From Mesostigma viride (lineage: Eukaryota; Streptophyta; Mesostigmatophyceae; Mesostigmatales; Mesostigmataceae), in the NCBI GenBank assembly GCA_009746045.1, contig RPFO01000078.1, positions 1,030,516 through 1,094,515 of the forward strand: a stretch of DNA of 64,000 bases, given 5' to 3'. The notes beneath the pieces are model-generated. The model saw only the letters and a program-made list of their open reading frames with translations. It made no database searches and was not told the DNA's origin. The position numbers were made by a program, and so were the translations under genes. Shown one piece after another: positions 18,680 through 29,600 of the stretch (positions within the stretch are counted from its first letter, which is position 1; each line of letters opens with the position of its first letter).

Positions 18680-20520
18680 AATATAATTAAATGCACCAAA
18701 CGATGCACATGACCTCAGATTGACCTGGAAATAAGCAAACACATCACTTGAAACATGTATTCAGGCTGGCTCAAAGTTGCACCTTTACTGAACACCCACT
18801 AGTGATAATATTCTGCTGCCAAACTTCACTCTCACTCTAATTAAATTGGATATATACGTACATCGTGCAAATATATAATGAAGACATCTCCACAGGCAGC
18901 ACAAATGAGTTCAGACTGAGCTGAAATTTTGCGTGCAATCTAAACAGAGCATGCTGAACATGATCGCCAAGCATTACTTCAGCTACACCACAGATGACGC
19001 ATGACGTATGACAGTGACACGCGACAGCAGCCAACGTCCTTTACTTCCTTACAAGTTTTGTTATTATACTACGAGCCTATTATAATCATCGACCCTACAA
19101 TAATACGAACCTACAATAATACGATCCTATAATCATGCGAGCTCAGGTAAGGTTGAACTCCAACTTGGCTATAGCTGCACCACAGCATGCACTTCATCAT
19201 GGAATTACCTTTACAGCTGGAACAACCAACACTCCTGTGGTAGGGCGTGAGAGTTTGGATGTTTGTTGAATATAAGAGAAAGCAACTACTTTGGCATGTG
19301 AAATGGTGGTTCGTAGCATACATGGCTGCATACGATTGGCTTGCGGTTGCTATTTGACATCTTAAGCGCAGTTTTACCAAGCTAGCTAGCTTTCACGCCA
19401 CACAATCTTCTGATGGGCATTATTGTATATGTGCTGTAATCACACCCTGGACTAGCAACGCCTAGGCAAGTGTGGGCTCTGTACGGCAGATATATGAAGG
19501 ATGTGGCAAGCCGTGTGCTGATGCCAGCCAAGCAGGTTAGGCAACGCTACTGAAATGTAGTGATGCATGCCGAAGAGAGTGGCACATGTGATAGAAAGTA
19601 ATGCAGGTGGCAGTGGTATGGCCAGTGGCACCAGTCAGCGGTCATGCAGGCTATTGCCTTATGCTAATAGATATTGTGGTCTAGCGTTGAGATCTTGCTA
19701 CTACTGCTGATGGAAGCTAAATCTGTGTGGCAGGTGGCAGCATAAATCCATCAGTGGTGCCGTGTGCAAGGCAGCACATTCGTGTGGGCTTGTGTTGAAA
19801 GCGCTCTCGATTCAGATTTCTCTCTCTATTCAGATTTCAGTGGGCAACATGTCAGGTCATAAAATCCTGATGTGCTGGCACGCCGCAGTGACAGATTGAT
19901 TGTGGCAGTGGCTGATATCAATGGTGAGCAGTAGTAGGTGACTTCTTTGATACCATTGGCATTTGCGGTTGTGCCAGGTGCCAGTTATGTATGTCAGCTG
20001 GTGGTGCTGCTAAATGTGGCCCACGTTTCTGGTGCTATACTAGAAGAGATGAAGAGGGGCAGGTACGAGCGGCTGCAATCATGATCAAGGCTGCAACGGG
20101 CAAAGTTAACATGGCAGATTGTGGCAGCAATGGTGCAGGGCCTGGCGTTCTCGTTCACAGCAGGTTCCATACTGAGTTGTATGGACGGTGCCAGCAGTTA
20201 CAACAACAGGTCAGAGCCATGGTGGTGGATGTTGCTGGTGGTGGGAAACGTAGAAAATGGTGCCTACAATACATGTCACATGGTTATATGCGCGTGATGC
20301 ACCTGGTGCTCACGACAGGAATGTTGGTGTTGCTAGGCAATTGTGGCATTGCTAACAAAGGCGTAACAGTGGCAGGTGTGTTGGGTGTGGTGGGGAGTGC
20401 CCTGGCAATTGTGTGGCAGCAAGAACCTTGTTGACTGTGATTGTGAGGCTGTTGTGGGCCAGTATGTGCATGCTGTGATGGTGTCCAGGTGAGATTCATA
20501 TTTCTATTAATTGTGGAACT
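18680..20520. other. no gene recognised; degenerate GTGGCAG-rich sequence
   Basis: AT-richer DNA to 19,400, then degenerate TGTGGCAGGTGGCAG-like motifs from 19,500 to 20,500. An open frame at 19,991-20,434 runs through this repetitive part and has no recognisable domain, so it is not called a gene. Confidence 0.4.
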
Positions 20521-20709
20521 CCAGGGTAACCAGACTCTTTATTAAAACAATGAGTGGAGCACATAGAAAAGGCAGGCCACATCCCGGCCGCCGATGCTCA
20601 TGGGAGCACTTATTGCTTGGCAAAGGCTAGCCTTACCCTTATATCCCTCCCTGGCGATCCATGCCAGGGGCAAAGAACCTACATAATGACATAGAAATGA
20701 ACAACCAAA

Positions 20710-21660
20710 CTAGGTGGAGGGCAATTTCAAAATAGCCCGCCATGCCTGAGGGGGGCAGGCGGCCATGGCCAAAAGAAGAACCTCAGGAAACTCCACCTCC
20801 AAACTGCGGTGCAAGCCCACATGATGGGCAACCATGGAGCTGCTAAGCCAGCGCCCCCAGCCCTGGATGTCCCCCATGCTGCGACCCTCGATAAAATCAT
20901 GAGTGGCACCCCCATGCCGCAGCCCGTGAATGGTGAAAATCGGGGCGACCCCCAAGCCTGAGTCGCATCCTGCCAAAGGCGCCTGAATTGCGGGTAGGTG
21001 AAAGGGACCACAGCCTCCCGAGCATATGCTTACCCGCGATGCAGTGACGGAGGATTGTTTCAGACATCACATCTTCTACCACAACGGACTGAGTCTTGCC
21101 CTTAGGAGGTATCGGTAGACCTCAACAGCAGGGCGCCCCGCTGAGCCGGCCCAAGCCGAACGTCAGGCTGGAGGCGCACATGCCCAACACGGAGGTTCAG
21201 CGCCTCCGAGATTCGCAGGTAATGGCGGAACACGATGACAACCAGCAGGCCCGCAAGGCGCTGACCTTGCATTACCATCGTGCTGGCAAGTGCAAACGCC
21301 GCCTCCCATGGAATGGGAGGAGGGGCACGGGGGGGCACATGTGTTTTCCACCCAGCGAGGACGCCACGGGCCAAGTCTCACCGCTTCACCATACCGGGAT
21401 AATAAAGTTGCAAGCCCATCAAGGCATTCTAGCGGCTGTATCCCCGGAAGTGAGCCCAGGCGACATACGCACAAAATGTCTCCTCAAGGGTGTCAGCTCG
21501 TGACGATGACCTGTCCGCCCGCCCGCCAGCCTCCCACCAAGTCAATAGGGAATCAAGGCCACGGCGGTAGGCCAGCAAGGTAGCCGGCTTTACTTCCCCC
21601 TCTAGTGAAGGAAGGTAGCTAACAGGTGCAGGGGGCCCCGGGTTAGGATGGATGCCTTCA
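20710..21660 (-). pseudogene. tyrosine recombinase of the DIRS-like element
   Basis: The module starts after DLTAEGIHPNPGPPAP near 21,620, whose NPGP resembles a 2A-type tail seen in many retroelement polyproteins. The core-binding domain follows (YRRGLDSLLTWWEAGG). The catalytic domain has FRHYLRISEALNLRVG with the first Arg (near 21,210), then TYPQFRRLW, and IHGLRHGGATHDFIEGRSMG with the HxxR pair near 20,910. RWLSSSMVAHHVGLHR holds the nucleophile region, where His (CAT) stands in place of the expected Tyr (TAT). Two frameshifts plus this change make it inactive. It would join the circular intermediate to the genome. Confidence 0.88.
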
Positions 21661-21664
21661 GCGG

Positions 21665-22310
21665 TCAGGTCCCGCACCCAGCCTGCCAAGAAAGTCGCCA
21701 TGGATTGGCCGCGAGAAACGCCATCGGCTGGTTGAAAGCACTTGGCGTCCACACCCACTGGGAACGACTCCCAGTGGCGAGGGTCAGCGCGCACAAGCGG
21801 CGGCACTGCTTGTTGAGCTTGTGGGATGAGGACCACCCCTTAGCCAAGCAGCCCAACGCTGCGGTGGAGTCCACCAACCTCACCACCCGCTTGCCTCGGT
21901 TTGCCTAGCTGCGCGCACTCTTCTCCACGCCCTTCACTGTGTCCCGCACCTCCTTCTCGTTGATGTGCATCCCCAGATCCCGCCAACGACTCCTGACCCC
22001 AACCCGCCATTGCTGGCTAGTGATTGCTGGTTGCGCCCGCGCGCTCAGTGGCCTAGGGCCAGCGTAGGCCACCTCGCTTGGTATGAGCAAAGTCGGGTAC
22101 CCCCGCACCTCTCGTGCCCGCGCCAGCTCCGTCACATCGCCCAGCTCCATGGTAGCGTACACGACACCTTGCCCGTAGGTGGACGCGCCAGATGCGACAA
22201 CCGCACGTGCCAAAGGTGCGCTTCGGTCAATCCTTAGCATAGGAGCCCAGCAACTACGTGAGCTACCCCCCCAGAGCCTCTGCAGCCCCCAGTCCCCCTG
22301 GACCCCCTGG
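21665..22310 (-). pseudogene. RNase H domain of the DIRS-like element
   Basis: ASGASTYGQGVVYATMEL near 22,190 matches the first RNase H block, but with Gly where the catalytic Asp of DAS-G is expected. HINEKEVRD (near 21,950) is the second block. VDSTAALGCLAKGWSSSHKL at 21,880-21,820 is the third, followed by VWTPSAFNQP near 21,738 (usually P-S-x-N-P-A-D). The last Asp falls after a frame change (PADGVSRG). It would normally remove the RNA strand during reverse transcription. Confidence 0.8.
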
Positions 22311-22399
22311 ACCCCCCGGACCCCTCCCGGAAAGAGGGGGTCACTCATGCAGTTGCTGGGCCAAGGCCAGGGCACACTCTAACTCCTCCCGCACCCCGG

Positions 22400-23850
22400 C
22401 CCACAGCACCCAGGACCGCTGCCCCCACCCTTGCAGGCTGATGAATTTGAAGCTGCCAGATGGACAGGCAGCTGCGGCTTAATAACATCTGCAGCCACAA
22501 CCACCATGCACCCCAAGATGGCAGCCAGCCCCTCGGCCGTAGCTCGGCCACGAGTGAGTATAGCCTGCGTGTGGGCGATCACAAGGTTGAGCTGCTTGAC
22601 CGTTGGTTCCAGCACGCCGCTCTGTCGGTGCACCACCCCCAGGGCTTCTAGCTCGTCCCCTTCCAGGCTGGCCACCTTAGTCTTCTCCTTAGATGGCACA
22701 AGGTTGCTAGGAAGGTAGCCTTCCTCAATAGCGCGCGTGATGAGCTGGTTCACCGCCTCGCAGGTCCGCCCGTTGCTGGCCACCAAGTCATCGATGGTTG
22801 GTGATGGACGGCATACTAAGGGGCAGGGGGGGTTTCCAGGTCGATCTGAAGCTCCCCGGCGCACTCCTCCTTGTACTCGATGACCAAGCGCAGCGGCTGG
22901 CCACACTCGTCGCGCACCAATTAGGTGAGCTCACCTGTGCTTGAGAGGTAGTTGACCTGGCGCCTTGGATCCAGGGCACCGCTCATGTAGAGCACCATCT
23001 CATGGATGGCCTCCCCCAGCGCCACCGCATGGGAATATCCCATGGCCAGCACCTTGAGCACGGGCCACACCCTCCGCCCCAGCCCTGCCAGACCTACGCT
23101 AGTCGACCACACACTAGGAAGCCCTTGGTAGTCCCACCACCACTCGGGCACCTCAATGGAGTAGTAATATGACACAAGATCGCTCTTGGCGCTGTAGCAC
23201 CAGCCCTTGATGTAGACCTCCACGAGGATGCCCAGGTGGGGGAGCAGGATCTTGGGGGGGTCCACCCACAGCAGGTTGCCCAGCTTCCTGTTGACGATTA
23301 ACTGTAGCTCACCCACCCCCTTGGCCACTCCAAAGCAGCCATCCACCCACTTGGGCCGCCTCTCCCGGAACGCCACCATGCCCACGCCCGCTGCCCGGCT
23401 CATGAGCTTGCTCCATTCAGCCATGGAGCGTCCCCGGCTGGGCTTGGGCACATTCCAATACCTTGGGCTCGCCGCTACCGCTGGCTTGATGCAGTTCTCT
23501 TCGCTGGCATATATCTCCCACCAGCTCGGCCGCATAGCCAACAGGTCGAGCAGCCGTGCCTTCCCCACCACCTCCGCCTTTGGCAAACTCATCGCGTCCG
23601 CGCGCAGTTGTTCGTACTTATTCTGCTTCCCATGTATTGCATCAGCACCTTCTTGCTCCTGGCCTGTCGCAACGCCCCCTAAGCGGCGACTGTGCCAGGT
23701 GCAGTGCTTCTTAACCCTCGCAAGGGCCTCCTCCGTCCCCTTCGAGCATGCCCCTCTAGGGTTAGGAGGAGGGTCCCCCCCCCCCCAGCCAATTAAGCCA
23801 ACGCACGCCCTTGCATTGCAGTGTGTACTCGCCGTGGCGGCGCGTGGCAC
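22400..23850 (-). pseudogene. reverse transcriptase of the DIRS-like element
   Basis: A 309-codon open segment (23,850-22,921) carries fingers and palm: PKWVDGCFGVAKGVGELQLI, then YSAKSDLVSYYYSIEVPEW with the motif A Asp, and LAMGYSHAVALGEAIHEMVL, matching the MGF/MGY-S block that precedes the catalytic loop. After a frameshift, TIDDLVASNG near 22,800 supplies the YxDD-equivalent (here T-I-D-D). ELEALGVVHRQSGVLEPTV then follows in the connection. The protein would copy element RNA into DNA. The frameshift between motifs B and C makes it inactive unless recoded. Confidence 0.82.
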
Positions 23851-23899
23851 GCTGTCGCCGGCGTGCCGATCTCACCCTGCCCCACGCGGTGTACGCTGG

Positions 23900-24999
23900 C
23901 CTAAGTGGGTATGGCAGCGGGAAAAGGGAGCGGTCCCGCTGGGATTCTATTTCCCTACTTGTTGGGCCTCGCTGAGCTTGTTCAAGAGGATCGCAGTTTG
24001 TAGGACTGCCTTGACAGCTGGGGTGGCTGACAGTGCAGCCTCCTCCCCCAATGGCAGGAGGTGGCTGGCCACCTTCCACCCCCCCCTCCTTGCCCTCCAC
24101 CTGCAGCAAGGCCGCCACCACCCTCATTAGGTACTCCATGCCCACAAGCTCCCCGGCTGCTGAGCCCAGCTCCTTGAGAAGGGTGTCCATGGCCAATGCA
24201 ATGTTCATGACAATTTTCCTGTTCTCCATGTTCCGCCAATTTCCAGGCTTGACTGTCATGACCCACGACCGGATTCCCATCCCATTGTCGCTGGCGTCCT
24301 CCAACACCCCGGCAGCACCCGCTCCGAAATCCGATATTTCACGCTCTTGGCTCGGCTCGGCAGCGCCACCCCTTTCGAGGCCTTGAAGTGGCTTCCCGCC
24401 CCCTCCATTCCTCCCAGCGCTGCCTTCAAACCTTGCATGAATTTCTCGGCTGCGACCTCCCCCTCCTCGTCCTCCTCGTCGTCCTGATTTTCGGTTTCCG
24501 GAGGTGCCCCAACGAATGTCGCCAACCTCGCCCTCGTTTCCTTTCCGACAGCCCCCCACCTGCCGAACTTTTGGCCGTGCCTTTCGGCTTGGCCATTTTT
24601 CGTTGCGCAGGTGTCGTTGGTGGCAGCGCCTCCTCCTCCTCGTCCGCCGCGAGATCTGCCACGGCCAGCAGTTTTGCCACCAACGCTTCGTTTGGGTCAC
24701 GTGCGTCCAACACGTCGGCAACGTCAACGTGATCGGCCAGCAACTGCACGACAGACTTCAGCTGGCTCGAGCTCCACGAGCTGGCGTCCGTCACCCAATC
24801 CTTGGCACCGAAGACCTGCTCGACTGCCCCCACAGCCTCTGCGGGGCTGGTGCACGTGGCGAGCAGAGTGCATGGCGAGCTGCCTCTTTTTGGCGCTGAA
24901 GGCGACTGGCGCGTGACTGGCGGCAGCAGCCCGCGGTGTGGGCGTCCCGTCCTCCCCGCGCGCTGCCTGCCTTGCTGTAGCCTTGCGCCCCTTCGGCAT
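23900..24999 (-). pseudogene. gag-like region of the DIRS-like element
   Basis: Starts MPKGRKATARQAARGEDGTP at 24,999. Frame changes occur near 24,840 and 24,500. Recognisable stretches include SSQLKSVVQLLADHVDVADV, an acidic EEEEALPPTTPAQRKMAK, DDEEDEEGEVAAEKFMQGLK and, near 24,200, NIALAMDTLLKELGSAAGE. No zinc knuckle was seen. The assignment rests on position ahead of the RT and on composition. Confidence 0.6.
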
Positions 25000-25009
25000 G
25001 GCTGCTCAG

Positions 25010-26230
25010 GGCCAAAAATGGCTCGGACAGTAAAGGTTCGTCAAAACAGAGGTTCGTTTCCCCTGGCTTGCTGTCGCCGCCCTCGTGAAAAGAAAAGAGG
25101 CCGACCTCAGCTAGGTGGGTTTGTTTTGGTCCTTTTTGCGTGTCATGCGGCCTTGGCCCGGACGGCATTTTTTCGCCACGCAAATGTTGCGTCTGAACGA
25201 ATGACGCCATGCGGCGTTCTAATTGCCGGCAGCTAACGTAAGGCTGCCGGGGCTATTAGGTCACATACTGCGTGAGAGAAAGAATCTAGATCTAGTTAAT
25301 CACGATGCCATTAACAAAGAAACTTAGACAGTGGCAGGTTTATATCTCAACGTAGCTCCTGCCACCTGGCCAAGAAAAACTGGCCAAAGCTTTGGCCACG
25401 ACTGATCCGGATCAGGCCGCACCAGCCTCAAAAGGTATGTCACGTGAACCCTATAACCTAGCTATAGCGGCTACCCTTTCATCTCACATGTTCAGAGAAC
25501 CACGATTCTTATGCAACGCTATGTGCCAATTGTGCAGTCTGCTTTGCACGGAATAATGTGCATCACAGGCAGCAACCGTATCAAAGACAAAACAGCCCCC
25601 TTCCATACTCGGCATATAGCTCAGCCTGCTTCAACATATCCGACTTAAGCTAAAAAAAGGATTCCTGGGCAGCAAAAATATGTGCGCACTTCACATACCT
25701 GGGGTGAAAGCTGGTTTCTTCGTACGTGCCTCCAATCCAGTTTAGAACTCGACGCCCATCATTCATAAACATAGTGCATTATGATCTGGCCGAAGCCAAG
25801 AGGCTGAAAAAATCACCGGCATTCCCCTTACATGGAGCCCGGGCAGTGTGTTGTATGACCTGTTAACGCTGGATCAACTTCAGGGTTGCTCATCAACACC
25901 TGTGCTGAATGTTGAATAAATGACACTTGCCTTCTGTTCGTTGTCTACAAGCTCAGCTTTCCACGCCATGAATTTCACTTGAAAGGCGCACATCGCGCTG
26001 TTTGCGGAGGCTGGCGTACGTCTCCCTCTCGAGCAGCGATGCTTGATGACGAGGCGTCCGTAACATGAACGTGGCGCCTTCACGAGCCTCAGGAAGAGTC
26101 AGGCAGAAATTCTGGATGGAAAACGGTTCTGGCTTCATCTGCCTTTATCTGGGATGACGAAAAAGCACGTTCCACTATGAAGCGTCAACTCAGCCAGCAC
26201 AATTCGTATCAGCATTCATTCCGCAACGAT
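25010..26230. repeat. intergenic with right copy of the ~210-bp direct repeat (25,297-25,505)
   Basis: The repeat is described with its left copy at 18,455. The remaining sequence up to 26,230 shows no recognisable gene on either strand. Confidence 0.6.
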
Positions 26231-26599
26231 GGCAGCCGAAAACAACGCAACCGATGGCGATAATTGCAAGAAGCATAGAAAAGATGGCCTCCTCTGCGCC
26301 ATGCTGCTCCATAACCATGCTGAAGCGTGCCATGGCCGAAAGATGCAGCCAAAACTAATTGATCAACTGCCGTTTGCAATCCCCCCCCCCCCCCCCCCCC
26401 CCCCTGCCCTCGTTTGCAATGCCAAACAGAGCTTCCTCCCCGGGTTTCCGACCGCGTCGGAAAGCCGGGGAAATGGCGATCTACAATGGCAGACTAAATG
26501 AGACTGATTAATAAATCCCCACCTGGCTGTAAATTATAGAAGGCGTAGCCATGATCGTTCGTGCGCGCTCGCAATCGCTTGTAGTCTTTGGTTGTCACA

Positions 26600-26790
26600 T
26601 TGTCACGTTGTCACCGGTTACGCTTTGGACTCGAGGCCAGAATTTCTCGGGTGTTTGACGGTGTGAACGGTTACGCTTGAACAAAAACATAATAATAAAT
26701 CAAGCGTAACCGTTGACAACGTGACAACCGAGCAATTCCGGCCTCGAGTCCAACCGGAACCGTTGGCACCTGATGACCACCGAGCACATG
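26600..26790. mobile_element. ~190-bp hairpin (foldback/MITE-like), also at 30,540-30,720
   Basis: GTCACCGGTTACGCTTTGGA / CTCGAGGCCAGAATT is followed by an AT-rich loop and its inverse AATTCCGGCCTCGAGTCCAA, forming a ~80-bp stem. Because it lies in the palindrome arm, a second diverged copy is found at 30,540-30,720. Confidence 0.8.
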
Positions 26791-27649
26791 GTGCATAGGT
26801 CCTACACATTCTCTGTGGACAGCTAATATGAGTTAATTAATTAATACACGCGGGTAAATGTGTTATATGGCATTCATGGGTGTAGGCACATGTAACGTGC
26901 CAAGCTTATCAGCCAGGCACGTTGGGAAAGATCGTCTCCTCCTAAATACGGTACTATCGTCCCGAGGTTGATACCTGCCTGAGAAGGGAAGATATTCACT
27001 ATGCTATGGGCTACTTGCTGTGATCACAGCGTAGGCCCTCGGGCATTATAATATTCCCTTCTTGAGTTCTTCGCATGTGTTCATACACAAAGGGTTATGA
27101 CAGACATGGATTCATTAATTCATTTAGAATACGTTGAGCTCGCTAGGCTCGACCCTAGTCGGCACGCTACAGCGCGGTCGTCTGAATAGTGCATCATATT
27201 ACTTGCTGCCGGAGGTTGCTTTTAGTCGTTGATTTTGTACGATATATAGATTCGCTATAGATGGCAGGCCTGAGGTGAAGTAGTCTGGAATGGATAGCGA
27301 AGAAGACCTCATTCGGGGAGTTGTCAAGGCAGCTGAGGATGCAGAGCACATTGCACTCATAGAGGACGGTGCGAGTGAGAGTGGAGAGGCCCGATGAAAC
27401 GGTCAGGCGCACGACTCGGGTCACAACGGGGAGGAGATAAACAACGCTGCTGAAAAGGATGCAGCCGTAGCTGCCACGCAGGCCCAAGTTAGCCATGCAG
27501 TGTTGGAGGTCCACCTTCTGGGAGCTTTGAAGGAGCTATAGAGAAAGAAGGGCTGAAAGTCGGATTCACATGAGGAGCCCACGCGTTCTCATGAGGAAAG
27601 ACTCGGGAGCCGGCCATGCAGGACAGACAAACGGTACTTGGTAATTATC

Positions 27650-28525
27650 TGCCGGCACAATATCCGTAGTCTAGCAATCGTCGACATGCTCATACGCTTG
27701 AGCTACTGGCTTACTGCCTCTCAAGCCAATTGCTACGTTGCATTGCTGATGGTTTGTCACTGCAGACACAACCAGCACCTCCTTGGTAAAATACGATACC
27801 TGGTTGGCCTCGCACATCAGAAGGCCGACAATCCTTGTGCTCGTGGCAAAGGAGGCTTATATCTCATCCGGATAATACCCCTGGGTGGATCTCTTCCAGA
27901 GGGATTCACCCTGGATGAGGGGGAGTATACCTTGACAGTGCCTGAGTCAGAGGTCATACCAGCTTCAGATTTCCACAAGGTGCCACCAGCGAAAGGGACG
28001 AATGGCCACCTGAGAAACAAGCGGCCGTCATAAAGCTCCAAGCTGACTTGGCAGCCATAATTGAAACGGTGGATGCACTGGAGCGCGCCCCTAACGTCCC
28101 AAAGACAACGGCTATCGACACCAATAAGCGGTGCGAGCGGGGGAGCTCCTTTCCAGCAAAGCAACTCAGTTTCCAGGAACAAGCTGACATTCGAGATTAC
28201 AACACCCCGCGTCAGCCGCCGCCCCCGCGAGGCAACTACGCCGGCAGTGGGGGACAGTGGAACGGGGGGGATGGGCGCGGCAGGGGCAGTGGGCAGCGCG
28301 ATGCACCCCCGCTATAGGGAACTACGGCGGCAGATGGGGACAGTGGAGCGCCGGGGGGGAAGGGCGCGGCGGGGGCAGTGGGCAGCGCGACGGCCCCCCG
28401 CAAGGGAACTACGTCCGCAGAGGGAGACAGTGGAGCAGGGGTGCACAGCCTGGGCCTCGCCGCGAGCAAACGCCGCCAACGCCCACCTTTGGAGGCGAGC
28501 GTGCATACCAAGGAGCCAATTCTGA
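27650..28525 (+). pseudogene. gag-like ORF with RGG units, spanning the left palindrome arm and spacer
   Basis: An open segment to 28,033 includes GLYLIRIIPLGG, FTLDEGEYTLTVPESEV and SDFHKVPPAKG. After one frame change the protein continues WPPEKQAAVIKLQADLAAII, VDALERAPNVPK and a basic linker. PPPRGNYAGSGGQWNGGDGR and SGQRDAPP follow, with stop TAG at 28,315. The helix, linker and RGG units match the minus-strand copy at 11.8-12.75 kb. A decayed inverted copy of the N-terminal part lies at 29,590-29,950. The function is probably that of a nucleic-acid-binding structural protein of an unidentified retroelement; no enzymatic domain is attached. Confidence 0.5.
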
Positions 28526-28913
28526 CTCTCCAAGAGGCGCACAGAGGTCATCTCCCAGGTTTAGAGATACGGAAAGAAAATACTATGAGCAATGGAGCCA
28601 AGAAAAGCGTCAAAGTCCTCACAGCTGGCAAATTTTGGCATGTTGTAGAAGATAAAATGTGTTAATTCCTGGCATTTATGAGAATCGCATGCTATAGTGC
28701 TCTGCACGTTGATCACTAGTTCTTATTACCATGCTTCATGCATGTCTTGCCTACACAGTCGTGTTTGTACAATGTCACGGTGTCACGGTGTCTGGGTGTC
28801 ACAACACGTAGGGACAATTGTGGTGTCATCCTGGAGCTATAGTAACAATAGAAGAACACATCTAGACCCCAACACACCATTCCACACTGCACATATACAG
28901 TTATTGTATCATC

Positions 28914-29113
28914 TTGGCGTCAGGGTGTCAGGGTGTCAGGGTGTTAGGGTGTCACGGTGTCAGGGTGTCAGGGTGTCAGGGTGTCAGGGTGTCAGGGTGT
29001 CAGGGTGTCAGGGTGTCAGGGTGTCAGGGTGTCAGGGTGTCAGGGTGTCAGGGTGTCAGGGTGTCAGGGTGTCAGGGTGTCAGGGTGTCAGGGTGTCAGG
29101 GTGTCAGGGTGTC
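28914..29113. repeat. 8-bp minisatellite (GGTGTCAG)n, ~25 units
   Basis: A very homogeneous array with two early variants (GTGTTAGG, GTGTCACG). A shorter, degenerate run of the same motif lies at 28,775-28,800. It is in the palindrome spacer and is open in all forward frames, so the open frames are artefacts. Confidence 0.97.
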
Positions 29114-29250
29114 AAGCAACATTTCGGGACACTTGTGACTCCATCATGGAGTTAAAATAACATTAAAAAAACACTTTTTTGAAAAAATCAGTAACTTGTA
29201 CTGGTGCTGGAGTACAAGTGCAGGTGAGCGTAGGGTGCTGCCCATGGTGA

Positions 29251-29600
29251 CACACGTGGGATGCTGCGTTGGGAACTCAGGCTTGCTGATTAGGTGGCCA
29301 TTCATCCCTTTCGCTGGTGGCACACGTGAGATGCTGCGTTGGGAACTCAGGCTTGCTGATCAGGTGGCCATTCGTCCCTTTCGCTGGTGACACACGTGAG
29401 ATGCTGCGTTGGGAACTCAGGCTTGCTGATTAGGTGGCCATTCATCCCTTTCGCTGGTGGCACACGTGAGATGCTGCGTTGGGAACTCAGGCTTGCTGAT
29501 CAGGTGGCCATTCATCCCTTTCGCTGGTGACACACGTGAGATGCTGCGTTGGGAACTCAAGCTTGCTGATCAGGTGGCCATTCGTCCCTTTCGCTGGTGG
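29251..29600. repeat. 70-bp tandem repeat, five units
   Basis: Units start CACACGTG(A/G)G at 29,251, 29,321, 29,391, 29,461 and 29,531 and end TTTCGCTGGTG(G/A). Each unit repeats the GGTGGCCATTC(A/G)TCCCTTTC sequence that marks the inner edge of the right palindrome arm, so the array grew from that edge. Confidence 0.96.

Larger units (their letters stand above)
20710..25010 (-). mobile_element. DIRS/Kangaroo-like tyrosine-recombinase retrotransposon, decayed
   Basis: Read on the minus strand, the modules come in DIRS order: gag-like (24,999-~23,900), reverse transcriptase (23,850-22,400), RNase H (22,310-21,665) and tyrosine recombinase (21,660-20,710). DIRS elements integrate a circular DNA intermediate by site-specific recombination and so leave no target duplication. 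Family members of this type are known from Volvox (Kangaroo) and Chlamydomonas. Several frameshifts separate the modules, so the copy is dead. Its exact ends are not certain. A ~210-bp direct repeat lies outside both ends at 18,455 and 25,297. Confidence 0.87.

Noticed and set aside
19991-20434. 147-codon plus-strand ORF
   Set aside because: It runs through degenerate GTGGCAG repeats, with no recognised domain and no splice or context support.
21590-21640. NPGP motif taken as evidence for a picornavirus-like insertion
   Set aside because: The motif sits inside a clear DIRS-type polyprotein, where HPNPGP strings are normal; nothing else viral is present.
22258-24916. Several plus-strand open frames of 70-300 codons across the DIRS-like element
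   Set aside because: They are shadows of the minus-strand retrotransposon, whose frames contain the recognisable RT, RNase H and recombinase motifs.
28914-29113. G-rich 8-bp repeat considered as telomeric
   Set aside because: GGTGTCAG is not a known telomere unit (algal telomeres are TTTAGGG or TTTTAGGG types), and it is internal within a palindrome.
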